DNA from: Verrucomicrobiota bacterium
GTDB lineage: Bacteria; Verrucomicrobiota; Verrucomicrobiia; Opitutales; Opitutaceae
NCBI GenBank assembly: GCA_023446865.1
Contig: JAEXPL010000359.1
Coordinates: 1 to 10,245, forward strand
DNA length: 10,245 nucleotides
Direction: 5' to 3'
Below the pieces are notes generated by a model, which was given only the letters and a program-made list of their open reading frames with translations, searched no databases and had not been told where the DNA came from. The position numbers and the translations under genes were made by a program. This document shows, piece by piece, positions 1 to 7,278 of the stretch; the first letter of the stretch is position 1; every line of letters begins with the position of its first letter.

Positions 1-2837
1 GGCTGTGATTGATCGGTAGTGACGTGGGTGAGGACGGCGAAGCGGAAGCACTGCTCGGGTTGGAGATAGCGGGCGGCCAGAGCGGTGAGGTCGGCGGGTG
101 TGGCGGAGGTGATGTCGCTCTCGAGGGTCCGGGCGGCGGGGAGGCGCTCGGGGTCGGACTGGGCTTCGGCGAGGACTTCGTCGAGCCAGTAGGCGTTGCT
201 GGAGCGACCCGCTCGCGCGCTGGCGAGGAGCGGCGCCTGGGCTCGGGCGAGTTCCTCGGCGGTGACGCCGCGACGGGCGAGCTCCGCAGCGATGTCGCGC
301 ACGGCGTCGAGATAACGCGCGGCGTGTTCCGGGTTCACATCGAGCGAGCAGCGCAGGGTGGCGAACCCGGTGTACGCGGCCGTGCGGCTGAAACTGGCGC
401 GCACGGCATACGTTGCGCCATCGCCTTCCCTTACGCGGACGCGCACCCGATCCTCCAGCACCGCGGCGAGCTGGGCGAGCTGCCAGCGTTGGCGGGGCGA
501 GAGGGAGTCTCCGGTTCTCCAGAACAACTCAAGACGGGCGGGCCGCGGCGTCTCGCCGGTGATGTCGATTGTTTCGGTGACGGGAGGCGCGAGGAAATGT
601 AGCGTGCGACGCGCGGGGTCGAGCGGCGGCGGCGTGCGGGACGGCAGGGCGCCGAAGGTGCGTGCAACGGCGGCGGTCGCGGTTTCGGGATCGAGGTCAC
701 CCACGAGCGCGACCTCGGGACGGGCGGTCGCGACGATCGGCGCGAGCCAGTCGCGTAGCTGCTCGTGGGTGTTGGCGAAGAGGATGTCGGCCGGCGGTGT
801 GCCGATCCGCGGATCGCCGCCCGCGAGGCGCGGCAGGATGCTCACCTGGACGGCGCCCTCGGGCCCGGCGTAGCGCGGGCGGACGGCGCGGTCGACCGTG
901 GCGGTGGTGGCGGCGAAACCTTCGGCGCGGAAGGCCGGGTCGGCGAGGTAGGCGGTGAGGATCCCGAGGAGGAGATCGAGCTGCGCGGGCCGGCCGCGAC
1001 CGCCGAGAAGAAAGGCATCCGTCTCGCGGGTACAGGTCACGGCGAGGTTGTGCGCATCGCCGAGGCGGGCGATGGCGGCCCAGTCGTGGCGGCCGAGGCC
1101 GCCGGCGAACCAGGCGGACGTCCACATGCTCAAGCCGGGGTGCTCGGGCGGTTCGACGAGCCGACCGTGCCCCAGGCGCACGCGGCACCGTACCTGCCCG
1201 GGTTCGAACGGGGTGCGCTTGAGGCTGAGGCGCACGCCGTTGGCGAACTCGATCAGCCAGAGATCGAGGTCGGGCACGTGTTCGCGGCGCACGACCGCCC
1301 CGGCTGGACCGAAGTCGCGGTAGGCGAACTCCACCGGCGCTTCCGGCACCGGCGGCGAAACGGCGACGGCACTGCTTTGCGTGAAGACTGCGGCGACATC
1401 GTTGGAGGCGGGCAGGAGCGGGGCGGGGCCGCTGACGAAGACCGCAAACGGGCCGTGGGCGAGGATCTCACGGACGGCGTGCTGGCAAGCGGTGGGCGAG
1501 AGGCCATCGACGATGCGAGCCATGGACTCGTGCTGTTCGGCGACCGAGTAGAACTGCGCCCCATGATCGAAGGCCCCAACAATCGCTCCGGCGAGCGCGG
1601 CGGGGGCGGCGACGGACTCGGCTTCGACGGCGCGCCGGAGGTTGTCCTGGGCGAGACGCTGGTGGAGCACGATTTCCTCGGCCGTGAAACCGTGTTCCGC
1701 CACGCGCCGGATCTCCTGCTCAAGGGCGGCGAGACCGGTCTGCCAGCCGCCCGGGCCGGGCAGGAAGACGATGTTGAGTTCGCGGAACCCGCGGCAGGGG
1801 ACCGAGGATACGACTGCGACATTGCTGAACGGCGCCGGGTGGCTCTTCGCGAGGCGGTCGAGCCGGCGCGACAGCATCTGCGTGGCCGCCTGCAACGCCG
1901 TCTCGCGCACGATGTCGTCCCAGCGGGGCGGGCCGGCGGGGTCAGGCCAGACCAATCCGATCTGGAGGCGCAGGGTGCTCTCGCGTGCGCTGGGGTGGAG
2001 CGCGACGGCAACTGCGCCGGAGCGGCGGGGTGATCCGGTGGCGACGGTGGCGCGCACGGGTGTCGCCGCCGCGATCGACGCAAATTGCGTGCGGATGAGC
2101 GTCTCCGTGGCCGCGGGATCGAGATCGCCGACGACGATGACGGAGAGGCGTTCCGGGTGGTAGCTGGTGGCGTAGAAGTCGCGCAAGCGGGCCGCGGAGG
2201 CGCTGCGGATCGTGGTTTCTGCCCCGATGGGCGGGCGTTCGGGAAGCAAGGTACCGGCGAAAAGGAAGCTGGTCTGCGCGGCGTTTTGCGCGGCGAGCGG
2301 GGTGCGGCGCAGGAAATCCTCGCTGAGAATCACGGTGCGTTCGCGCTCCACCTCGTCGGGTTCGAGCAGGATGCCGTCGGCGAAGTCGCGCAGGACGCGC
2401 AGTCCGGTCTCGAGCTGGGCGGGCGTGGCGGTGGTGAAGTCGAGCCGGTAGAGGGTGTGGTTGTAGCTGGTCTCGGCGTTGAGGTGGGGGCCGAATTTCA
2501 CGCCTTCGCGTTGCAGGAACTTCACAAGCTCGCCGGCCGGAAAGTGGCGGGTGCCCTTGAACGCCATGTGCTCGATGAAGTGCGCATAGCCGCGCTCGTC
2601 GTCGTGCTCATCGAGCGAGCCGGCATCGACCAGGAGCCGCAGGCTCGCGGCGCCGGGGCGAGCGGTGTGCGGCAGGATTGCGTAACGCAGGCCGTTGGCG
2701 AGGCGACCGCTGACGAGGCGAGAGGCGACCGGGACCTCGGTCTCAAGATCGAGACCGGCCGGCGAGGCGACGAGCCCGGAGGCGAAACCGGAGGCAATGG
2801 CCAAGCCGGTGAGCGCGGCGCGAAACCAGGGGAGCAT
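1..2837 (-). CDS. Secreted M16 family zinc metalloprotease (PqqL-like, insulinase superfamily), C-terminus cut by window edge
   Basis: The reading frame stays open for 945 codons from the ATG at 2837-2835 to the left edge, with no stop seen. Residues 1-25 (MLPWFRAALTGLAIAS...) form a signal peptide, so the enzyme should act in the periplasm or outside. The zinc site is the inverted M16 motif HFIEH at residues 86-90; E166 in EVERERTVILSE lies 76 residues further on, where the third metal ligand is expected. The second half lacks HxxEH but keeps the family's R-x6-Y substrate-binding motif (R803, Y810 in REGDGATY). This fits a four-domain single-chain protease with one active half; E. coli PqqL is about 930 residues. 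The last visible residues (RYLQPEQCFRFAVL) resemble the end of the final M16 domain, so only a short tail should be missing. It is divergent from the amidohydrolase and has no Shine-Dalgarno sequence. The family call is secure; the substrate is unknown. Confidence 0.95.
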   Translation of the reverse strand, partial: MLPWFRAALTGLAIASGFASGLVASPAGLDLETEVPVASRLVSGRLANGLRYAILPHTARPGAASLRLLVDAGSLDEHDDERGYAHFIEHMAFKGTRHFPAGELVKFLQREGVKFGPHLNAETSYNHTLYRLDFTTATPAQLETGLRVLRDFADGILLEPDEVERERTVILSEDFLRRTPLAAQNAAQTSFLFAGTLLPERPPIGAETTIRSASAARLRDFYATSYHPERLSVIVVGDLDPAATETLIRTQFASIAAATPVRATVATGSPRRSGAVAVALHPSARESTLRLQIGLVWPDPAGPPRWDDIVRETALQAATQMLSRRLDRLAKSHPAPFSNVAVVSSVPCRGFRELNIVFLPGPGGWQTGLAALEQEIRRVAEHGFTAEEIVLHQRLAQDNLRRAVEAESVAAPAALAGAIVGAFDHGAQFYSVAEQHESMARIVDGLSPTACQHAVREILAHGPFAVFVSGPAPLLPASNDVAAVFTQSSAVAVSPPVPEAPVEFAYRDFGPAGAVVRREHVPDLDLWLIEFANGVRLSLKRTPFEPGQVRCRVRLGHGRLVEPPEHPGLSMWTSAWFAGGLGRHDWAAIARLGDAHNLAVTCTRETDAFLLGGRGRPAQLDLLLGILTAYLADPAFRAEGFAATTATVDRAVRPRYAGPEGAVQVSILPRLAGGDPRIGTPPADILFANTHEQLRDWLAPIVATARPEVALVGDLDPETATAAVARTFGALPSRTPPPLDPARRTLHFLAPPVTETIDITGETPRPARLELFWRTGDSLSPRQRWQLAQLAAVLEDRVRVRVREGDGATYAVRASFSRTAAYTGFATLRCSLDVNPEHAARYLDAVRDIAAELARRGVTAEELARAQAPLLASARAGRSSNAYWLDEVLAEAQSDPERLPAARTLESDITSATPADLTALAARYLQPEQCFRFAVLTHVTTDQSQ

Positions 2838-2843
2838 GACGGG

Positions 2844-2873
2844 ATAAAAGCGGGAAGCGGCGGCGGTTCGCAA
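2844..2873 (-). promoter_or_regulatory. Possible promoter of the M16 protease gene, perhaps giving a leaderless mRNA
   Basis: Read on the minus strand, TTGCGA (2873-2868; 4 of 6 matches to the -35 consensus) and TTTTAT (2849-2844; 4 of 6 to the -10 consensus) are separated by 18 bp. Only six bases lie between the -10 box and the ATG, so transcription would begin at or next to the start codon. This agrees with the absence of a ribosome binding site. It is a match by eye in a GC-rich region. An alternative is a promoter further upstream in the 130-bp divergent gap (2838-2967), which must also serve the plus-strand amidohydrolase and in which I see nothing else clear. Confidence 0.3.
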
Positions 2874-2967
2874 GAGTCGAGGAGGAGGTGGTGCGAGGGC
2901 AGCCGGGTGGCGTGCGATTCCGCGCACTTGCGGCAGCGGGAAGGAGTGGCAACGCTGCGGGCCGCGC

Positions 2968-3855
2968 ATGATCATCGACTGCCACGTGCATCTCTATCCC
3001 GACGCCGCGATCGCGGATCCGGCGGGCTGGGCGGCGGCGCGGGGCGAGGCGCGGTGGGCGGCGATGGTCGGACCGCGCCCCGATGGCGGCGCGAGTCTCC
3101 AGGGCTGGGCCGACGAGGCGCGGCTCCTGCGCGACATGGATGCCGCCGGGGTCGATCGCGCGGTGCTGCTCGGCTGGTATTGGGAGAGCTGGGCGACGTG
3201 CGCGGAGCAGAACCGTTTCTTTGCCGAGGTCGTGCGGCGGCACCCGGACCGGCTGGAGGCGTTCGCGACGCTGCACGCTGCGGCCGGAGTCGAGGCGGTG
3301 AAGGCCGAGTTGGAGCGCTCACGCGACGAAGGGCTATCGGGACTGGGCGAGCTGTGCCCGCCGGCGCAGGGCTTCGGCTACGACGATCCGGTGCTGGCGG
3401 GGGCGCTCGAGCTGGCGGCGCAGTGGCGCTGGCCCGTAAACCTGCATGTGACGGAGCCGGCGGGCCGCGCGTATCCCGGAAGGGTGGAGACGCCGTTCAT
3501 GGCGCTGCTGGCGCTCGCGGCGCGGCATCCGGCGGTGCGGTTCGTGTTCGCGCACTGGGGCGGACTGCTGCCGTTCTTCGAGCTGAACCGCGCGGTGGCG
3601 AAGCCGTTGGCGAACGTGTGGTACGACACCGCGGCGTCGCCATTGCTGTACCGGCCGGAGGTTTTTTCGTTGGTGGCGAAGGCGGTCGGTGCGGAGCGAA
3701 TTCTCTACGGCTCGGACTATCCGCTGCGGTTGTATCCCAAGGACCAGCCGGAGCCGGAGTTCGGCCGTTATCTCGCAGAGATCCGCGGGAGCGGGCTCAG
3801 CGCCGTCGCGCAGGCGGCCGTGCTCGGCGGCAACTGGCGGAAGCTGCGGACCTGA
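2968..3855 (+). CDS. Metal-dependent amidohydrolase of the Amidohydro_2 (COG2159) type
   Basis: A 295-residue TIM-barrel hydrolase, about the usual length for the family, which also includes decarboxylases. The metal-binding signature is complete: HVH (H6, H8) at the end of strand one, E128 in GLGELCPP, H160 in NLHVTEP, H196 in FVFAHWGG and D250 in ILYGSDYP. No signal peptide is present, so it is cytoplasmic. The ATG is chosen because MIIDCHVH is the standard N-terminus of this family. The nearest purine-rich Shine-Dalgarno-like run (GGAAGGAG, about 2939-2946) lies some 21 bases upstream, further than normal. It stands alone, divergent from the M16 protease and ending one base from the convergent hpt stop codon. 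The neighbours do not point to a substrate. Family members act on aromatic acids, lactones and related compounds, and none of these can be chosen from the sequence. Confidence 0.9.
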   Translation: MIIDCHVHLYPDAAIADPAGWAAARGEARWAAMVGPRPDGGASLQGWADEARLLRDMDAAGVDRAVLLGWYWESWATCAEQNRFFAEVVRRHPDRLEAFATLHAAAGVEAVKAELERSRDEGLSGLGELCPPAQGFGYDDPVLAGALELAAQWRWPVNLHVTEPAGRAYPGRVETPFMALLALAARHPAVRFVFAHWGGLLPFFELNRAVAKPLANVWYDTAASPLLYRPEVFSLVAKAVGAERILYGSDYPLRLYPKDQPEPEFGRYLAEIRGSGLSAVAQAAVLGGNWRKLRT

Positions 3856-3856
3856 A

Positions 3857-4435
3857 TCACGCCCACTCGGGCGGATTTTGAAGGGCGGGCTTGAGCACGC
3901 CGATGCAGGGCAGGTTGCGGTAACGCTCGGCGAAATCGAGGCCGTAGCCGACGACGAAGCGGTCCGGGATATCGAAGCCCACGAAGTCGGCCTCGAACGG
4001 CACCTCGCGGCGGCCGCGTTTGTCGAGGAGGACGCAGGTGCGCACGGAGGCGGGTTTCATCGCGCCGATGAGGTCGACGACCATCGCGAGCGTCTTGCCG
4101 GTGTCGAGGATGTCGTCGATGAGCAGGACGTGCCGGTTCTCGATGTCGAGGGTGAGGCTGCCGCGCAGCTGGGGTTCGGTGACGGCGGAGGTCGAGTTGC
4201 GGTAGCTGGAGACGCGGACGCAGTCGAGCCGCACGGGGCGGGTGAGGAGGCGGAGCAGGTCGGCGGTGAAGAGGAGGGCGCCGTTGATGATGGCGATGGC
4301 GGTGATCTCCTGGCCGGCGTAGGCCTTGTCGATCTCGGCGGCGAGCGTGGCGAGACGGCGCCGGATCCGTGCCTCGGTGACGAGGATCTCGGCGAGATCG
4401 CGGTGGGCGGGAATTTTGGGAGAGCGGGCGGGCAT
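3857..4435 (-). CDS. hpt: Hypoxanthine (guanine) phosphoribosyltransferase
   Basis: Purine salvage enzyme transferring the phosphoribosyl group of PRPP to hypoxanthine or guanine in the cytoplasm. The 192-residue product matches the usual 170-190 residues. The PRPP-binding loop is VLLIDDILDTGKTL (residues 103-116, acidic pair D107/D108). The purine-recognition lysine is probably K139 in LLDKRGRR, and the signature FVVGYGLDFAERYRNLP (160-176) is present. GALLF (52-56) and SSYRNST (76-82) fit the early conserved loops. The frame runs open to 4798, but that extension would be antisense to the ABC ATPase gene. The ATG at 4435 (MPARSPKIP) gives a normal N-terminus and leaves room for a promoter. 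No Shine-Dalgarno sequence precedes it. The gene converges with the amidohydrolase; no terminator hairpin fits between the adjacent stops. The family call is secure; xanthine preference cannot be excluded. Confidence 0.95.
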   Translation of the reverse strand: MPARSPKIPAHRDLAEILVTEARIRRRLATLAAEIDKAYAGQEITAIAIINGALLFTADLLRLLTRPVRLDCVRVSSYRNSTSAVTEPQLRGSLTLDIENRHVLLIDDILDTGKTLAMVVDLIGAMKPASVRTCVLLDKRGRREVPFEADFVGFDIPDRFVVGYGLDFAERYRNLPCIGVLKPALQNPPEWA

Positions 4436-4562
4436 GCGAGGCTGGGAACGTAACGGTTGTGTGAGAATCGAGGCAACCGGGTTTCGAGTGAACTTCCGGT
4501 GTCGGCCGGTGCCTTGACTTCGCCGGGGGGCGGGCGTTCGCTCCCGGCACCGTGACGCGCCC
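4436..4562. promoter_or_regulatory. Divergent intergenic region between hpt and the ABC ATPase gene
   Basis: This 127-bp gap must hold the promoters of both neighbours. For the plus-strand ABC gene, TTGACT (4514-4519, 5 of 6 matches to -35) is followed after 17 bp by TTCGCT (4537-4542), a poor -10 box. For hpt, the minus-strand reading has TTGCCT, a 17-bp spacer and TTACGT, also weak. No operator palindrome, riboswitch or Fur-like box is evident by eye. The region is less GC-rich around 4440-4500 than the flanking genes, as expected for a promoter. Confidence 0.35.
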
Positions 4563-5633
4563 ATGACTCCCATCGGCATCCAAAAGGTCAGCAAACGTTT
4601 CGGCGCGACGGTGGCGCTGGACGCGCTCGATCTGGCGATCCAGCCCGGGGAACTGTTCTTCCTGCTGGGCCCGAGCGGGTGCGGCAAGACGACGCTGCTG
4701 CGCTGCCTGGCCGGGTTCGAGAAGCCGGATACCGGGACGATCCTGTTCGGCGAGAACGACGTCACCCGGCTGGCGCCGCACGAGCGCAATACCGGCATGG
4801 TCTTCCAGAGCTATGCGCTGTGGCCGCACCTGACGGTGGCGGAGAACGTGGCCTTCGGCCTGGAGGAGCGCAAGGTGCCGCCGGCGGAGATCGAGCGGCG
4901 CGTGGCGCAGGCGCTCGAGGCGGTGCAGCTCGGTGCGTTGGGGGCGCGCAAGCCCCATCAGCTTTCCGGCGGGCAGCAACAGCGCGTGGCCTTGGCGCGG
5001 GCGCTGGTGGTGCGGCCGCGTTGCCTGTTGCTCGACGAGCCGCTCTCCAATCTCGATGCGCGGTTGCGGGCCGAGATGCGGGGCGAGATCCGCCGGGTGT
5101 GCAAGAGCCACCAGCTCACGACCGTCTACGTGACGCACGACCAGAAGGAGGCGCTGGCGATCGCGGACCGCATGGCGGTGATGGAGGAGGGCCGCATCCT
5201 GCAGATCGGCACGCCGCGCGAGATCTATGCCCGGCCGCGGTCCGCGACGGTGGCGCGGTTCATCGGCGAGACCAACCTGCTCCGCGGCCGGATAGTCGGC
5301 GGCGAAGGCGGGCGGCTGCTGGTCGACACGCCGCTCTGCCGTTTTCAGGGCGTCGCCGGCGACAGCGACGAGCTGTTGCGGCGCGGGGGCGAGGCGTTGG
5401 TTTCGGTGCGGCCGGAGTGTTGGCGGCTCGGCCGGCAGCAGACGAGCGGCAACTGCGTGCGCGGCGCCATCGCGGAGTCGTTCTACCTCGGCGAGATTGC
5501 GCAACACCGCTTCGTGGCTGGCGAGAGCGAGGTCATGGTGCACGAGCTCAATCCGCGTTTTGTCGGCGCCGCCGCCAAGGGCGAACTGTGGGCGACGGTC
5601 GACCCCGACGACGTGGTGGTGCTCAAAGCCTAG
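4563..5633 (+). CDS. ABC transporter ATP-binding protein, FbpC/PotA-like importer ATPase
   Basis: Cytoplasmic ATPase that powers an ABC importer by dimerising under the permease. The 356 residues match the 340-380 of the PotA/FbpC/MalK group. All motifs are intact: Walker A GPSGCGKTT (36-44), Q-loop Q82 in GMVFQSYALWPH, signature LSGGQQQR (134-141), Walker B CLLLDEP (154-160), D-loop SNLD (162-165) and switch H192 in VTHD. After about residue 235 (FIGETNLLRG) comes a C-terminal TOBE-like regulatory domain of roughly 120 residues. The SYALWPHLTV stretch resembles ferric, putrescine and 2-aminoethylphosphonate ATPases, so the substrate is not fixed. The ATG starts a normal MTPIGIQKVSKRFG N-terminus, without a Shine-Dalgarno sequence. 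The stop is 23 bases from the solute-binding protein gene, which implies one operon. No permease gene lies in the window. Confidence 0.93.
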   Translation: MTPIGIQKVSKRFGATVALDALDLAIQPGELFFLLGPSGCGKTTLLRCLAGFEKPDTGTILFGENDVTRLAPHERNTGMVFQSYALWPHLTVAENVAFGLEERKVPPAEIERRVAQALEAVQLGALGARKPHQLSGGQQQRVALARALVVRPRCLLLDEPLSNLDARLRAEMRGEIRRVCKSHQLTTVYVTHDQKEALAIADRMAVMEEGRILQIGTPREIYARPRSATVARFIGETNLLRGRIVGGEGGRLLVDTPLCRFQGVAGDSDELLRRGGEALVSVRPECWRLGRQQTSGNCVRGAIAESFYLGEIAQHRFVAGESEVMVHELNPRFVGAAAKGELWATVDPDDVVVLKA

Positions 5634-5644
5634 GGCTTGAGCGC

Positions 5645-5650
5645 GGAGGA
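5645..5650 (+). promoter_or_regulatory. Ribosome binding site of the solute-binding protein gene
   Basis: GGAGGA sits six bases before the ATG at 5657. It fixes this start, although the frame is open far upstream inside the ATPase gene. It is the only well-placed Shine-Dalgarno sequence in the window. Confidence 0.8.
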
Positions 5651-5656
5651 CACGCC

Positions 5657-7270
5657 ATGTGGGCCCGTAATCTCGTACTCGGCGCGCTGGCGGTGCTGGT
5701 CGTCGTACCGTTCGCACTGCGACCGCGCGAACGGCCGCAGGAGGCCGAGCGGACTCTGATCGTCGTCACGCCGCACAACGAGTCGATCCGGCAGGAGTTC
5801 GGCGTCGCTTTCGCCCGCTGGTACCGGGCGCGGTCCGGGCACACCGTGCGGATCGACTGGCGGGTGATCGGCGGGGCCAGCGAGACCGTGCGGTACCTGC
5901 GGGGCGGTTACGCGGCGGCGTTCGAACAACACTGGCGGAGGCAACTGGGGCGCGCGTGGTCGGCCGAGTTGGCGGGGGCGGCGCTCGACGAGAAGATCGT
6001 GCCGGCGGCGAAGCCGGAGGACGACACGCCTGAACAGGCGGCCCGGCGGGCGTTTCTGGCGTCGAATGTCGGCGTGGGGCTGGATGTGTTCTTCGGCGGT
6101 GGGAACTACGAGCACGCGCGCGGGGCGCGGGCGGGGTGGCTGGTCGACGGCGGGATGCGCGAGCGGCACCCCGAGTGGTTCACCGACGAGGTCTTCCCGC
6201 AGCAGTGGGCCGGCGAGGAACTGCAGGACGCGCAGGGCCGTTGGTACGGCACGGTGCTTTCCGCCTACGGATTGTTGAGCAACGAGGACTCGTTGGCGCG
6301 GCTGGGGGTGAAGGAGGTTGCCGCCTGGAGCGACCTCGCCCGCCCGGAGCTGCTCGGCGAGGTGGCGTTGGCGGACCCGCGGCGCAGCGCGTCGGTGGCG
6401 GCGGCGCTTGAAATGGTCGTGCAGGAACAGATGCAACGGCGCTACGAGGCGCTCGCCGCCGCGGAGCCGGATGAGGCGAGACGCGAGGAGCGGGCGGTGC
6501 GGGAAGGCTGGATCGAGGGTCTGCGGTTGCTCCAGCTCGCGGCGGCGAACGCGCGGTACTTCACCGACAGCTCCCAGAAGCCGCCGATCGACGTGGCCCA
6601 GGGCGACGCGGCGGCGGGGATCTGCATCGATTTCTACGGACGATTCCAGGAGGAGACGCTGACGCGGCGGCAGGGCGGGGGCAGGGTGCGGTTTGTGGCG
6701 CCGCGCGGCGGCACGGCGTACACCGCCGATCCGATTGCGCTACTGCGGGGGGCGCCGCAGCGGGAGCTCGCGCAGGATTTCATCGAGTTCACGCTCTCGC
6801 CGGAAGGACAGCGGCTGTGGAACCAGAAGGTGGGTACGCCGGGCGGACCGGAACGCTTCGCGCTCCGGCGGCTGCCCGCGCGCCGCGACTGCTATGCGGA
6901 CGCCGAGTGGCAGCGCGTGCGGTCGGATCCGATGGTGAATCCGTACGACCCCGCGGGACAGCTGGTCTACCGGGCGGATCGCACCGGCGGGATGCTCCGG
7001 GAGCTCGCCTTCATCGTCCGGGTCGTACTCCAGGACCCGCATGCCGAATTGCAGGAGACGTGGCGCCGCGCGATCGCCGCAGGGCGACCCGCCCGGGCGA
7101 TGGCCGTGCTGGGCGATTTCTCGGCGGTGGACTACGACCGTGCCCGGGGCGAGATCCGGCGTCGATTGGCGGCGCCGGACAAGACCGAGGAGGCGCGTTT
7201 GGCGCAGGAACTCACCGAGCTCTTCCGGCGGCAATACCGCGAAGCGGCCGAGGCGGCGGGGCGGCGCTGA
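5657..7270 (+). CDS. ABC transporter substrate-binding protein, FbpA-like, oversized and probably membrane-anchored
   Basis: A 537-residue periplasmic-type binding protein, presumably delivering ligand to the importer powered by the upstream ATPase. The class 2 (FbpA/SBP family 1) pattern is clear: first strand TLIVVTPHNESIRQEF (33-48), a GGASETVRYL loop, DVFFGGGNYE, LSAYGLLSNEDSLARLG, the W224-SDLARPELLGE segment followed by ADPRRSASVAAALE, and VAQGDAAAGICIDFYG. Typical FbpA proteins have about 310-350 residues. The extra length is an acidic/basic helical insert near 255-285 and a C-terminal tail of roughly 120 residues rich in charged helices. The N-terminus has one hydrophobic segment (5-21) followed by RPRERP, with no lipobox cysteine and no good Ala-X-Ala site, so a signal anchor seems more likely than secretion. 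Translation starts at a good GGAGGA site. The gene converges with the carboxyltransferase 8 bases after its stop. The family call is secure; the ligand is unknown. Confidence 0.88.
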   Translation: MWARNLVLGALAVLVVVPFALRPRERPQEAERTLIVVTPHNESIRQEFGVAFARWYRARSGHTVRIDWRVIGGASETVRYLRGGYAAAFEQHWRRQLGRAWSAELAGAALDEKIVPAAKPEDDTPEQAARRAFLASNVGVGLDVFFGGGNYEHARGARAGWLVDGGMRERHPEWFTDEVFPQQWAGEELQDAQGRWYGTVLSAYGLLSNEDSLARLGVKEVAAWSDLARPELLGEVALADPRRSASVAAALEMVVQEQMQRRYEALAAAEPDEARREERAVREGWIEGLRLLQLAAANARYFTDSSQKPPIDVAQGDAAAGICIDFYGRFQEETLTRRQGGGRVRFVAPRGGTAYTADPIALLRGAPQRELAQDFIEFTLSPEGQRLWNQKVGTPGGPERFALRRLPARRDCYADAEWQRVRSDPMVNPYDPAGQLVYRADRTGGMLRELAFIVRVVLQDPHAELQETWRRAIAAGRPARAMAVLGDFSAVDYDRARGEIRRRLAAPDKTEEARLAQELTELFRRQYREAAEAAGRR

Positions 7271-7278
7271 GCGCCGGC

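Noticed and set aside
765..3881. Long plus-strand open frames (765-2033 and 2085-3881)
   Set aside because: They are antisense to the M16 protease or out of frame with the amidohydrolase, both of which have intact active-site motifs. The translations are repetitive Gly/Ala/Arg sequence.
4436..4798. Earlier start for hpt at 4798
   Set aside because: It would add over 120 residues unlike any phosphoribosyltransferase, antisense to the ABC ATPase coding region. The start at 4435 gives the normal family length.
4679..5656. Upstream extension of the solute-binding protein frame into the ABC ATPase gene, suggesting a fusion
   Set aside because: The extension is a different frame of the ATPase gene and looks random. 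The ATG at 5657 has a good ribosome binding site and begins a hydrophobic N-terminus.
3768..5717. A 649-codon open frame on the minus strand
   Set aside because: It is antisense to the ABC ATPase and overlaps hpt in another frame. Its translation is low-complexity Arg/Pro/His-rich sequence with no family motif, as expected for a shadow in GC-rich DNA.
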